Counted from the stretch's first letter, positions 24,301-35,394 are shown. The stretch is DNA of 64,000 nt from Amphiura filiformis (GCF_039555335.1 NC_092642.1:11537243-11601242); one strand, 5' to 3'. Notes: generated by a model not told the origin, from the sequence alone. Translations and numbers: made by a program.

Positions 24301-25238
24301 TCACTTCCTGCCGCACATCTATGACCAACTCCTAAAACCACCTAAAACAGCGCCACCAACGTCACGCTCCGACAGGAAGCAGACGAGGAGGACTGGGAGA
24401 ATTGGTCAGTCGATTTGAGAAAGTGCTACGATGTAGCACGAAATGTCATTGTTAGGTATGTTTAACATCATTTTACCAAATAATCAATTGGATTTGTTTA
24501 CATGAAATTTTATAAACGGTACCTTAATTATTTTACTATCTATAGTTTCACTTAATCACAACGGTATAGTGTCACTTACTTTACAATAATGCTCTTGATC
24601 CTGGCATTTCCTTGGTGTATAAAAATGTGTCACATTTGCTATACAATTCCCGGGATTATAGGTGTACTTGAATTTCTCTAAACAGTCATAACAATATAAC
24701 GGACCAGAATGATTAGATAGTGAAATACCCATGGTTTGGTTTGGTACCATTGATCCTAAGGAAGAAAACAAGAAACACAATCTCTCATTTCAAATATTGA
24801 GTTTTGGTTTTGGTCACGTGGTTTCCTATTATCCGGCCTAAGCTCTTGACTGACATGATTATCGATATCTTTGTTTCTACCCTTTGTTAGAAACTTAACG
24901 TTTCTAGCAAGGAGATTTCAGTGCGTTATATAATCGTGGTTAAGAAAATAATCACTTGGTTTGAAGTTATCTGATCTAAGTATACAAAAGAAATGTTTAA
25001 ATTTCGCAGTGCAATATTCACGAGCAGATAAGTCGAACAAGTCAATCTACATTTGAAAGCGTGGGCTCGATTTCCAAATTAGCCATAGCTTATTTCACTG
25101 TGAACAAATATAGACCATCAAAATATTTGAGATTGAGATAAACTTACCGCTAATAGTTAAATGTATAGATGATACGACAAGAAATGCTGCGTATATGAAA
25201 TAATTCACTGAAACTGAAACAGGCAGTAAAGACATCAT
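21073..25238 (-). CDS. Ly6/uPAR-domain (three-finger) GPI-anchored surface protein, 3 exons, 167 aa
   Basis: Joined from exons 25148-25238, 24580-24755 and 21073-21309 (minus strand). All junctions are GT-AG and the frame stays open to a TAA stop. Residues 1-30 form a hydrophobic signal peptide. The ectodomain starts with a CxxC pair (C52, C55) and ends with the family signature CCNATGCN (C129, C130, C135). It has twelve cysteines (52, 55, 68, 81, 88, 106, 110, 114, 126, 129, 130, 135), two more than the canonical ten. There are five N-glycosylation sequons (N36, N45, N71, N131, N136). The last 18 residues are hydrophobic, as expected for GPI-anchor replacement. Ly6/uPAR proteins are small disulfide-rich receptors or modulators at the cell surface; the ligand cannot be told from sequence. 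Intron 2 (3.27 kb) holds a Penelope-like element, and a DNA element abuts the stop codon. The fold is well supported; the exact role is unknown. Confidence 0.82.
21850..22340. repeat. Left arm of the Penelope-like element inverted repeat
   Basis: This stretch is the reverse complement, with only scattered differences, of 24024-24519. The outer ends read TTTATAAAATTTCATG and CATGAAATTTTATAAA. The inner ends meet at the sequence around CTCTAGAGTTCTAG. It covers the 3' end of the element, including the C-terminal half of the endonuclease. Confidence 0.85.
21948..22430 (-). pseudogene. Penelope-like element GIY-YIG endonuclease fragment
   Basis: Minus-strand translation across 22410-22314 gives CVYEIPCRNCEKTYIGETSR, the GIY-YIG core with the Cys pair common in Penelope-like enzymes. 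It is followed by TRLKEHK and then, after a frameshift near 22260, by WIRKRGPNTLNRDEG and a basic tail ending at a TGA at 21948. The C-terminal half is duplicated in inverted orientation at 24024-24440. Confidence 0.83.
22800..23453 (-). pseudogene. Penelope-like element reverse transcriptase fragment
   Basis: This is an open stretch of about 217 codons. It begins with CTPKIHKAG and PLRPIVDY (fingers region typical of Penelope-like RTs), then SHDVVSLFTNTP (first catalytic Asp region), GTAMGSPVSPIVTNLYME and KRYVDDVQIV (second catalytic Asp pair). The frame is lost by a shift at about 22860, where the continuation (HFQSHHPLQHK onward) lies in another frame ending near 22444. The upstream part (23411-24014) is spread over three frames. 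The motifs are intact, the reading frame is not. Confidence 0.88.
24024..24519. repeat. Right arm of the Penelope-like element inverted repeat
   Basis: This is an inverted partial copy of the element's 3' end attached to its 5' end. It translates on the plus strand as the C-terminal part of the GIY-YIG region (TRLKEHKTEKEKA onward, then NRDEGNHFLPHIYDQ). Penelope-like elements commonly carry such inverted or direct partial copies at their 5' end. Confidence 0.85.
24580..24755 (-). CDS. Ly6-like gene, exon 2
   Basis: This exon has 176 nt. The acceptor CTTCCTTAG ends at 24756. The first two bases complete a Gly codon begun in exon 1. The exon encodes residues 31-89, including the CYDC opening of the three-finger domain and three N-glycosylation sequons. 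It ends in phase 0 at AAA|GTAAGT (24580/24579). Intron 1 is 392 bp (24756-25147). Confidence 0.82.
25148..25238 (-). CDS. Ly6-like gene, exon 1 (signal peptide)
   Basis: This exon has 91 coding nt and starts at ATGATG, with first Met codon 25238-25236. It encodes 30 residues with a long hydrophobic core (YFIYAAFLVV) typical of a signal peptide. It ends in phase 1 at a G|GTAAGT donor (25148/25147). An out-of-frame ATG lies 7 nt upstream (25245-25243) and opens an overlapping reading frame that ends at a TAG just before the donor; it could lower translation of the main frame. Confidence 0.72.
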
Positions 25239-25242
25239 CGTC

Positions 25243-25245
25243 CAT
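25243..25245 (-). promoter_or_regulatory. Upstream out-of-frame ATG in the Ly6-like mRNA
   Basis: On the minus strand an ATG (ATGGACGATG context) precedes the proposed start by 7 nt in another frame. It opens a reading frame of about 32 codons that terminates at a TAG immediately before the exon 1 donor. It overlaps the whole signal-peptide exon. If the transcript starts upstream of it, it would act as an overlapping uORF. The transcription start is not known. Confidence 0.35.
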
Positions 25246-25259
25246 ATCAGTTGTAAGTT

Positions 25260-26900
25260 GTTTCAAATTAGAAGACCTTGATTCAGAACCAATATTTTGC
25301 GACCCATGGCAAGAATTTAACTGATGCGTTGAGAATCTCTTGTTTGATGTCAATTCATTTGTTGCGAGTATCCTCTCGCCCAGGCCTCAACTTGAGAAAG
25401 ATGACTGGTATCTGTTTACACGTTCGCCGAAAATTAATTCACTTTTTGGATAATTTAAGATGATTTTGCTCTCAAAAAACATGCAATTGATGATTTTCCT
25501 GCCAATATTATAGAAGTTGAAACGCTCATTATCACACTTCTCGTGACAATAACGCCTAGCTCATTTCAAGCGTCAAAGCTGTTGTTAAATGATGAACGTA
25601 TAAACAATATCGCTCAAAACCAATCAATAATTCATTGATATAATAAATTATTTTGCCAAATTAAAAACAAGGACATCCAATTTCTCCAATGATAACTTAA
25701 ACATAATAATAGCTGATCGGAGAAACTGCTGAAGATTTTGATTTTGAAGTAAAATAAGTAAATATCTGTTCGAACTTGGCTCGGGAACTTGGTCATTAAG
25801 CATAATACGTCTGAATTTGATTATGATAAAATATAATGTATGGTGTAATATTATTTATTTTAATTAGTCATAAACAGTTGTACATAGAGGATTCAACGAT
25901 AGCAAATGATTAGAACAAAGACTCGAATGTATTTTAATGACTATAAACGCTATTTTATTGCACACCTTTTATGCCTTTTTGACATTTGTTTATTCAGTCA
26001 ATAACATAATAGTGTCAAATATTAATTAAACTTATCTAATAACTCTAATGTCAAGTACAATTTTTGATTGTGAGAAACAGTACTGCTGTCGATTAAAATT
26101 GTGACCTAATTTAATACACCAATAATCAATAATTAAAGAGCGTGCATTTATCATGCGATTGGCTTGTGACATTTGAGGTGAATTGATCATAGTCTCGGTA
26201 CCAGCCGGTACCACGGAGGAGCACAAACCGGCTGGTACCGAGACTAAATTGATCGCCTTAACGTATGAAATTAATTAAAGCCATAATGTACGATCTTATA
26301 ATATGAAATTAGTTACCTTTTCAAACCTCAGTATTAGGTATATTTGTATATATGCCCTATTTATGTCCCAACTTACATCTAAATCATGTGTAAATGGAAT
26401 CAGCCAAATTCGTTATTTGTCAGGTTACAGAGCAGCGGGGGTTTCTCTGACTGGTATTAAAGCACCGGATGGAAATTGGATGGAAATCGTACAGTATGGC
26501 TTTAAAAATGTACATTCACAAGAGTTAGGTCCTATTTTGTTTTGCTCGTATTCTTACTTTCAAAATTTCTACATATTGAAATAAAATGCTAGTAGTTGTG
26601 ACAGTCGCTTTATCTATAGCGAATACGTGAAGGTGACAGTTCAGATTCGAAGGCACAATTAGGGAAAACTGATGTGTCAACACATTTTGGCACTGGACAC
26701 ACCCAGTAGCTAAAATGTGTAAGTCGACGTGATTTTCAGTGTACTGCCCTCAGCTAAATATGCCATTTAAAAGTAAATGCAGTTGGTTACTAAGCTTTAC
26801 TAGCCAGTGAGTTGGAGTTAGCACAAGTGAATAATTTATTTATTTATTTATTTAATATATATCATATAATTACCAGTAATTTTGAATTTCAAAATAATTA
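25260..26900. other. Region upstream of the Ly6-like gene; no gene seen
   Basis: This is the likely promoter side of the minus-strand Ly6-like gene. No TATA box or CpG cluster stands out. It contains the 19-bp inverted repeat at 26190-26246. Confidence 0.4.
26190..26246. repeat. Perfect 19-bp inverted repeat
   Basis: AGTCTCGGTACCAGCCGGT and its exact complement are separated by about 16 bp. The stem is GC-rich in AT-rich surroundings. No promoter or RNA gene features accompany it. Confidence 0.6.
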
Positions 26901-26944
26901 ATAAATCAATATTTATCATTTATTTTATTTTTAAAAACTTCTTT

Positions 26945-27377
26945 AGGGGCTGTGCAATAATTATGAGCCCTGGGGATGGGGGTAAAATGGGGGGGGGGGC
27001 AAGAAATTTTTGCGAGCCAAAAGGGGGGGCAAGCAATTTTGGCAAGCCGAGGGGGGGGCAAGCGATTTTTGGCACGCATTCATGTGGCGCCTTTTAAATA
27101 AAACGAGCTAACAAGGCTTAAGAAAACGGTACGGAAACGCTTAAATATGCAAATTTTCCTGCTCGCTGCGCTCGCAACATGTATATAGACCATTTAAGGT
27201 TTCAAAATTGGGATCCCAAAAATTTGGCATGTGCAAGGGGGGGCCAAGAATTTTGGCGGGCCGAGAGGGGGGGGCAGGTGTTTTTTGGCGGGCCGAGAGG
27301 GGGAGGCAAGCAATTTTTGGCGAGCCGTTTGGAAATTTTACCCTCCGAGGGGGCTCATAATTATTACACAGCCCCTT
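26945..27377. mobile_element. G-rich inverted-repeat element (AGGGGCTGTGCAATAATTAT)
   Basis: The ends AGGGGCTGTGCAATAATTAT and ATAATTATTACACAGCCCCT are 30-bp inverted repeats. Between them are repeated modules of GGGGGGCAAG and ATTTTTGGCGAGCC. Long G runs could form quadruplexes. A single similar end (GTGCTGTGCAATAATCATGA) lies at 63817. Confidence 0.7.
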
Positions 27378-28079
27378 AGTAAATAAATAAATAAATAATA
27401 AATTATTATATTTTTCACGATTTAAAAAAAATATTAGTTGTTGACATTTTTTCTTTGATTATTTTTCTTTATTTCACTTGTTTGATTATTTTTAAATAAT
27501 TTAATAATTTTGAACTGCCAAAGTTACTCTCTAAATGTACACCGAGTGGAAAAAAAGTGAAATAGTAGGCCTAAAATGGAGGTAAATCCCTAACAGGATT
27601 TAAAAAAAGTAGTCTGTAAGAGTGATGCGCAGTAAATGTACTTTCTTTCATTTTCCACTCAAAAACGGGATGTCCTTTCACATCCTTGAAAGAGTGGAAA
27701 TTCTACAATTACGGTTACATTTCAAGCTATTTCAGCCCATCACATTGGGCGCCCCAAAAATCTTATTTACTACAAATCCACATTACACCGCCGCGGATTT
27801 GGTGGTGTGCTCCCTTAATTATTATGTTACTGAATGGTAAAAGCAGCTCGTAACCTATGAGTAAATATTCCGAATGGGCATTTAATTTCTCCCGCACTTT
27901 CTCTCGTTGTTTGCGGAATGTAGCCTATTGTTTGTTTAATCTGTAAATTAAACCGTTTTATGTAAGTAACCCGGGGTAAGTAACGCACACATTTCAATCA
28001 GTTCACTCGTTGCAATCCGTTTGACCAATTCCATCCATTTCGACCCGTTTAATTCGTAATAATATTTGTATTGTACCCA

Positions 28080-28127
28080 AACTAGTACTAGTAGTACTAG
28101 CTACTAGTACTAGCTAGTACTAGTAGC
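28080..28127. repeat. CTAGTA-rich palindromic simple repeat
   Basis: ACTAGTACTAGTAGTACTAG and variants over about 48 bp, self-complementary in several registers. It directly precedes the R1 repeat copy. Confidence 0.6.
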
Positions 28128-28900
28128 AGGGGGATGACACTCTATTCACGTGGTTTCTTTTCCAACGCTAAAAGATTACGAATTTTGGTGGTTTGTAAAT
28201 GAAAAGTGTCCGCACTATCGATTGATTACGTAACTGTTATGAATAATTTATTAGTTTTTCAATGCAATCGCCTCGACCCATTAATACATAATCTGTATTT
28301 ATCAAAGTACTTGGAATAGCAATCTGGTGAGTTCACTGAACTACGCCCAAATACTGATGGAGTTTTAATGGCGCTAATCCTCTCCATACACAGATGAACA
28401 AATACAATAGGAGAAGGTCAACACATATGACCTCCTATATGACATGTTATATGAGATGTACAACAACCTGAATATCATAAAGATCAGTGTTCGTTTGTGC
28501 ATATGAACTGCATATTTACAATACTAAATATTACTCGTTATATATTATGTCAAATATTGGTATTATGACAACACGGTATATACATTGTATATAAAACGAC
28601 TAATAGATCCTACTATCATGGCGTCAGGTCATTGGTTCATCATATCCCGTATGTTTCTTAAAATTCATTCATATTTGAGACAAATTTCTGTGCCCATTTT
28701 ATAGGCGTACAGGTGGATCCGGTTTTTTGTCATTTTCATTTCTTTTTGATGAAAGAATTAAGGTTTTCCACTGCACGGAGGCCACTATGTGATACTAATT
28801 TAATGCTATTTGTAAATGAATGCGGATTCCCGGTTGTTGTTTTTCCACAGTGTGACAACTGTCCACCCATCCAGACAACATCATCACATAATAAAACGTC
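28115..28900 (+). repeat. Interspersed repeat family R1, long copy
   Basis: The first part (AGGGGGATGACACTCTATTC ... CGTTTGTGCATATGAACTGC) matches 32490-32890. The second (TATGACAACACGG ... GGTTTTCCACTGCACGG) matches 35095-35380. CTCTCCATACACA-ATGAACAA, a hallmark of the family, is near 28382. It is non-coding and of unknown class. Confidence 0.6.
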
Positions 28901-29363
28901 TGTATTTTTACGATGAGTAAATATTAAACTGAACTTTGCCTTGGAACATTGTGTAAGACGGTGTAAGATTTTGTGGGCGCCCTCAACATTATTATCCTCT
29001 TTGTATCCGTAAATGACATGGCATAGACTGTGTGAATTCTATGAAGACTAGGGGCCTACTTATACATGGGGTCATATCCATGGACACAAGTAACGATAAT
29101 TGACAACACGATACGCGACTGTATTTAGGGAGGCTAACCACTAATAATTAATAATGCCGGGTAGGGCCTCTCCTGGGCGACTCGTGTGGGCAAGGACGCT
29201 TAGGACGGTGACCAAATGAGTCTCAAATTTCACCGGGGAGGGGCACTCAAGTATGATAATGTAGGCCTATACGCATGTGTGGCCAACTTTTTTAAACACC
29301 CCCCTAAAACGAGTTTTACCCTACCAGCAAATTTAGGATCAATAGGCCTAAGCTAACTTAATA

Positions 29364-29499
29364 CACTAAAGGAAGTTTTGGATGAGAAAACGGACATTTT
29401 GATGAGAAACGGCCAAAATGGTGAGAATTTAAATTTTCTCATTCTTTTGGATGAGAAACTTCCTGGTGTGTGTGTCAATCATTATTGTCTTATTAAAAT
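29364..29499 (+). mobile_element. One-ended CACTA-type element fragment
   Basis: It begins CACTAAAGGAAGTTTTGGAT and matches the complement of 53719-53852 over about 134 bp, including the inner part TGTCAATCATTATTGTCTTA. The opposite terminus is not seen, so it is either truncated or the start of a longer, unrecognised relative. Confidence 0.65.
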
Positions 29500-29649
29500 C
29501 CGGGACTTTGGTTGACCTGTGCTAGACTCCAGCACATGTTAATGACGCAAAGACAGTTGTGGTAACACCATGGTCGCAGACCTGCAAAAAAGCTCAGAAA
29601 CAGATAGTAGTGAAACCAGTTTTTATTTTCCTTGCTCTAGCGAGTTCAC

Positions 29650-30310
29650 AGAGAAGGTGTTTCTAGTACAATGCAGCGTCGGACTCTAGCTGAGAGCGTA
29701 GCCTGAGTCCAAACGGACTCCAAGAAGGGCTCTCCATACACAAATGAACAAACACAAAGGAAAGTAGTCTCCTCCGTGACCAGCTTGATTTCGATGGAGC
29801 GAAACCAAATTGGCTGCAGAGGAGACGGGTAATTTTGCCATGCAAATGAGGTGAGTGCCCTCTCAAGAATAGCTACTCTCTGCTAGTAGCCTATAAGCAA
29901 TGATAAGACCTTCAACATACTGTGTGCTTTTAATACGGCTGCCGCCAGAGGATGATTTATAAAGCACTTCCCAGCAAGTCTTGCGGTTAGCACAGCTGTG
30001 TGAGTGAACATGACCAGGGGGGTGACACTAAATTCACGGCTTTTGTTTAGCCACGCAAACCTATGGCAAATTTTGTTGGCTTGCTCTCAACAAAGTGAGG
30101 CAAGGTATCGATCGGTTATGAATAATTCACATCAACTCTTACTCAGCCCATGTGATTGAGGTCACCACATAAAGTTGTCGTAAGTTTAGCGAATCGAACC
30201 TGCCTGGAACCTGTTGAAGATAGTAAAAAGCGCCCCCAAGCAAGGTTAGACCGGGCGGAAGTGGGTCAACTACTATGATCCCATCAGGCCACAGTGATTT
30301 GTTTCTGCAA
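29650..30310 (+). repeat. Repeat copies with CTCTCCATACACAAATGAAC and the R1 head
   Basis: 29655-29880 (CTAGTACAATGCAGCGTC ... CATGCAAATGAG) matches 35400-35600. 30010-30310 is a diverged R1 head (GGGGGGTGACACTAAATTCA, CGCAAACCTATGG). A minus-strand frame of 67 codons here reflects the repeat. Confidence 0.55.
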
Positions 30311-31061
30311 GAAAGTCTTTTAATTTGATAAGGGAATGTCTTGTTGATATAGTAATGTCGAAATTGAAACTAACTATCGATAATAGAAAGGAAATATACG
30401 ACAAGCATAAGATATGAAATACAGTGAGTATTTGGAAGTCAAAAAATCATTTGACACTTCACGTGACCTTCCAAAATGGCACCCGCGGCAATAGTTTTTG
30501 CCATGTGCTTCCTCCCTGTGGAAAAGTATCCCGAAAAATATCAATCTGCACTAATACACCTATTGGTGTAGCCTGCCAGTATGAATTATTGTTGAAAAGT
30601 AGAATAGCACCATACTTTTGACATTTAATTGTATACCGCCACTAATAATCCAAAAATCCGATCTTTATTCATCACGTCTATTGGCTCATTTTCTTACATT
30701 GAACTATTATAGGCACTTCAACATCGATGATAACCAGCGTACACCACAAGACCCCAGAAAAAAAATCATAGGCTCACGTCAAGCCGTCTGTACACCTGTC
30801 TTCAATCATTATAATAGATTGAATACAATACCGTTCTTTTCAAAGAGACTAATCTTACAGGTGCAAGTGATTAGCATTTCTTTGACATCTATGGTTCAAT
30901 GCATCGGTAGGTCGTACTGCATGAACGTGAGTGCGGGCGATATAGTCAAAATTGTACTCATCTATTGTTATGGTAGTTAATCCGATTTAAGTACGTCACT
31001 TCGCCAGCGTGCCTATAAACATATTCTGTTAGGGAGTAGCCTACATTAAACAATTACAATT

Positions 31062-31656
31062 GAATACCTGAGTGGAAGAAGGGCCCAACTCCATCGAAAC
31101 TGTTTTTGAGATATAAAGAAAAAACTTAATATTTGGAAAAGTTTTATAGACAGAATGTTTTCATCTTCAGTGGACCTTTAATACATGAACATACAATATT
31201 GCATACATTCAAAATTATATATGATGTTTCCATGGCAATGGTACAGGTCTTAATACGAGCTGGAGTTGGGCCCTTCTTCCACTAATATATTGTTAGTGCC
31301 AGTTCCGTAAGCAGATGTGTTATGAATAGCTACAGAAATTTGATAATTATCCATTAATTGCACAAGTAGAAGCATGAAACATGTTAGCAAGAAAGTTTAT
31401 TGTAGTGAAAAGCATATTTCATGGATGAACAAAATTCCTCTTTAATCCAATATTTGTGGAAGAAGGGCCCAACTCCATGGAGTTGGGCCTTTCTTCCTTG
31501 AAAACCATGATTAAGTGTACGTGGAAGACTATTTAGAGAGTTAATTTTGGCTCATCTTTCACACACAAGGAAGAACAGTCTGCAGGCAATAAAATGCTGG
31601 GTCTAACTCATTTTTGTAAAAAATTGGAGTTGGGCCCTTCTTCCACTCAGGTATTC
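31062..31656. mobile_element. GGGCCC-type inverted-repeat DNA element, copy 1
   Basis: This copy has nearly perfect terminal inverted repeats of about 32 bp (GAATACCTGAGTGGAAGAAG at the left end). AATT lies outside both ends (31058-31061 and 31657-31660). Two more copies of the terminal motif lie inside: a single one near 31259 and a tight palindrome around 31456-31497. There is no coding sequence, so it is a non-autonomous DNA transposon. The family is present twice in the window in opposite orientations and has diverged moderately. Confidence 0.83.
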
Positions 31657-32489
31657 AATTTCAAACTTTGTGATTGGCAATAGACCCCTACCGGTAGGCC
31701 TACATTAAAAAGTATGCATGGGTGGTGACACCCAGGAGCGATTATAGTATTTGTTTCCTAGCTACATCATATTTTGATTGTTTCCGTTTGCCATAATTTA
31801 ACACAGAATAAAAGCAAAACTCACTGAAAAATAACATTTGCTGAAAAATCAACTAAGTTTAGGGAGTGTTCAGAAATACTTTGGTGGGGGTGACAATATA
31901 TTTTTTCGTGTTACAAATTTTAATTTTTTATTCCCTCTTCGTGAACCAAAAACTTTGTTGACCCCCGGTCTCACAAGTTAATGGACCTAAAACTGTTATG
32001 ACCCCCACCCTCATATTTTAATATTTAAAAGTACAAAACTATTTTGCCCCCCCCCCCAACTTGTACCATTGTACATCAAACGATAGAGGATATTATTAAA
32101 TAATACTAAAACTTGTATTCATGTCAGTGTTGTGAGTCGGTAAATTACCGGTTAATTTACATGGTAATTTAGTAAAATAGGGTAATTTTTTTAAATTAAA
32201 ACTTCAAATAATATTGTTTTTGTTAAAATGTACGTTCGGCACATAGGCCTACGCGTCATGGCCTACACTGCCTGGCAAAGCTAGTCTGGTCGGAATGTGC
32301 ATAATAATTATGTTTCGTTCGGTAGCCGATACAAACGGAAACTACTCCCTTGATCAAACGTCTATTATATTAACGCCCTCTGGCCAGGTCAGACCATCAT
32401 TTTAATAACAATATGCTATTAACATATGAATTGGACACATGCAAATTACGAAGTGTCACATCCTGATTTAATAATCCTTGACATGACAC

Positions 32490-32895
32490 CAGGGGGATGA
32501 CACTCTTATTCACATGTTTATTTACAACGCAAACCTATATCGAATCCCGGTGGTTTGCGAATAATGAAATGTCCGCATCCCAGGATCAATTAAACCCTGG
32601 TATGAATTATTTATTAGCTTTCGCCACGATCCGTTTTGCAATAACATAAAAGCACTTCAAATAACAGCCCGTTGAGTTCAATGAACTACGCCCTGAAACC
32701 GATGGTGTTGTGTCTTGTAAAGAAGCTCTCCCATTGACCTCTATTCAGGTCAGTGAGCTCTCCATACACAAATGAACAAGTACAATAGGACAAGGCCAGC
32801 ACCTATGACCTGCTTAGTGATATGTTATTTAAGTCTTCTAAAGCTTAAATATCTTGAAGATTAGTATTCGTTTGTGCATATGGACTGCACATTTC
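32490..32895 (+). repeat. Interspersed repeat family R1, second copy
   Basis: It aligns with 28120-28500: AGGGGGATGACACTC, GTGGTTTG(C)GAATAATG, GAACTACGCCC, CTCTCCATACACAAATGAAC and CGTTTGTGCATATGGACTGC occur in the same order and spacing. It ends immediately before the nested inverted-repeat block. Confidence 0.62.
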
Positions 32896-33869
32896 ACACC
32901 GTCGACGTCCTATACGATAAATATAAATTTAATACTCCGTTGGTGAGCGACGGGCGAGTGGTAGTGAGCGACAGGCGAGTGGTATTTCACTGAACGCAAG
33001 AAAAGGAGTTCTATCTGATTGGCTAGCAATCGATCGCTTAGGTCGCTCAGTAGTCAACTACAAACTCATGCATTCAATTCGATTGAAATCGATTATTCTA
33101 TTATTGACGAAGATACAGAGCGTGATAGTGTGTCAATAATGTACATTGTATTGCACCTGGTTTTACCAGCATTCCTTTATAAAATAATTTTCTCAAAGAG
33201 TTAAATATTATCAAAATTTTTACTCAGGATTTCAAATGTTTTACATCAAAATTGCAGTTAAACATATCCACAGCAAAATACCGGTCCTCACTAATTAGTA
33301 CATTTAATTTCCAGTTAGTACATTTAAACGAAACCTGTGATTTACGTGACAACAAATAAAATTTTCTTACAATAGAAATATCATATGGGATACTGATATG
33401 GTAGGCCGCAACCGCCACAACGTGGAGCTGCTACGCGTAGCTGACTTTTTGTTCCGTGGAGCCAAATTGACCAATCATGTTAGAGTTTTTCATTACTCGG
33501 AGGTAAAACTGACCAATCAAGTACGACTTACTCATTACGTGAAGCGAATTTAGTCATTAAGAATTTGCCAGACGAGCTTCACGTAGTTGCAAGATATCCT
33601 CGGTCACGATAGTTATGATTCAAAAAGTAATTTATGGAAAGTACGAACCGACTTATTATTAAGATGGACATGCACTCACAAGAAAATCATACAGTATTGT
33701 ACACAACTATATAGCTAGGCAGAGTGTTGGTAAACCATGCACACAATTCTGCGATCTGCAGTGTATCGCCGGGAGCTGATTTGTACATCTTGCGCGGCGT
33801 GGCCTGCGGAATTCGACCTTCAGCAAACCAGTTCGGATTTACTTTATATACTAGTAGTAGGCCATACAT

Positions 33870-34095
33870 ACTGTAGTTACGGTACTGCCCGTTTTCCTAT
33901 ACACAATACTCAGTGCGCTCACCATTGACGCGTGACCTAGTGTATGTTAGAAGTATTATGCCATTGCCTATATGACGTCACTGTGTAAAAAATAACCAGT
34001 CAATATTTAAAGTATTCTCTGAAATTCTAGAAAATATAGTTTTGTAACATTTCCTAAATTTTTAGCTAATTTAGGTGTTTGGAAATATTGGTATT
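33870..34095 (+). repeat. Interspersed repeat shared with 53930-54155
   Basis: The two loci share CCTATACACAATAC(T/A)CAGTG, CTCACCATTGACGCGTGACC, TCTGAAATTCTAGAAAATAT and CCTAAATTTTTAGCTAATTT in order, at about 85-90% identity by eye. Class unknown. Confidence 0.68.
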
Positions 34096-35394
34096 AGGAA
34101 GGATATGTAAACGACAGATAACACCAAAAAATATGAACAAATTATTTCTAAACCGTGTTAAGTCTGCAAACCATTATGCTTCTCATTTTCAAGAACGCTG
34201 GTTAACAATAAGCAGACTATTGTCTCATTTCGTAAACAAAAGCCCAGACAGTATTGTTACCTTGCGTTCGCTTTATAATCATTCACCCAACTGAAACTAT
34301 AATACCAGCTCATTGTTCATTGCACAGGTAAAACAGACACAAGTGCAGTGTGTATTTAACCAGAGAAGATCTGATGTAACATAGTTGAGCTGTTTTCATT
34401 GAGTGTTATCTTGGTTTAATAGCTTTTAATGGGGTTTAAGTCCTTCAAAGGTCGTGGTGAATTCTACTGTAGACATGACTGCATCATGATTATTTTAAAG
34501 TCAACAACATTCAACAATATGATCACCGTGATAGTATGACAGTATCAGTACCGTGGGTGTCAGTGATCCTGGCCTGACACAGTAGACAAACAAACCAACA
34601 CGCCACACACATGGCACATGCATGCAAGGTAACATTGACTATACACTAATCAAACAATGGTATTGATCCTGTACAACTGTTGGTGGTTTATTTACATTCG
34701 ATTCATTTAAAATCCACATAGTAAACATTAATTTTGGCAAGAGTTTTTCTCTCTGGAACGATGATGCATCAACTGGCTCCGCGTAATGAAAAGATCTAAC
34801 ATGATTGGTCAATTTAGCTCCGCGAAGCGAAAAGTAAGCTACGCGTAGCAGCTCCACGTTGTGGCGGTTACGGCCAGCCATATACTGATCATGCGAAAAT
34901 CGTAAAACATAGAATAGAAACAGTGTGGCCGGCTCTCAAAATCTCAAATTGTATGCATAGCCTGAGTCGCACGGCCTATCTCGAAGAAAATCACCATGCG
35001 TAGTTGTTGAAAAACGTGAGGATTTATCGTACTACCACGGCAATTTTTAACACGAAGATATAGGGATGATGATGGTGTGCATTTATGATGCAAAATATTA
35101 GTTCTTATATAAAATTACAAATATTGGAATTATGACACACGGTATAGGTGATATATAAAACGACTAATAAAATCATGTCATCATGGCGTCATGTCAAAGG
35201 TTCATTATATCCCGTATGTTTGTCTAAATTAATTAATATTTTGAGAACAATTTCTACACCCATTTAATATGTACTCAGGTGGAACCCGACTTTTTTTAAT
35301 TTTCATTTCTTTTTATGTAGCAAATTCAGGTTTTCCATTGCGCGGGGCCGCCGGGCAATACAAATTTAGGCTAACATTGAATAAACGCGGAATT

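Larger units (their letters stand above)
21813..24516 (-). mobile_element. Penelope-like retroelement (RT plus GIY-YIG) with inverted terminal copy, degenerate
   Basis: The element sits in intron 2 of the Ly6-like gene, in the same (minus) orientation. It is flanked by a 13-bp direct repeat CGGTACCTTAATT (21800-21812 and 24517-24529), read as the target-site duplication. Coding order on the minus strand is an N-terminal region (about 24014-23640), the reverse transcriptase (about 23600-22860) with YVDDVQIV at the catalytic site, a linker, and a GIY-YIG endonuclease with CVYEIPC and TYIGET (about 22410-22314). This RT plus GIY-YIG order defines Penelope-like elements. The 5' end carries an inverted, nearly identical copy of the last ~490 bp, so the element is bounded by long inverted repeats. 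Frameshifts near 23455, 22860 and 22440 and a TAG near 23636 indicate a dead copy. Confidence 0.9.

Noticed and set aside
21073-25238. Reading the three-finger gene as a secreted toxin
   Set aside because: The family includes venom toxins, but the hydrophobic C-terminal tail and the glycosylation sites indicate a membrane-anchored surface protein.
26303-26584. 93-codon plus-strand ORF upstream of the Ly6-like gene
   Set aside because: No recognisable domain, no splice partner, and composition like the surrounding AT-rich DNA.
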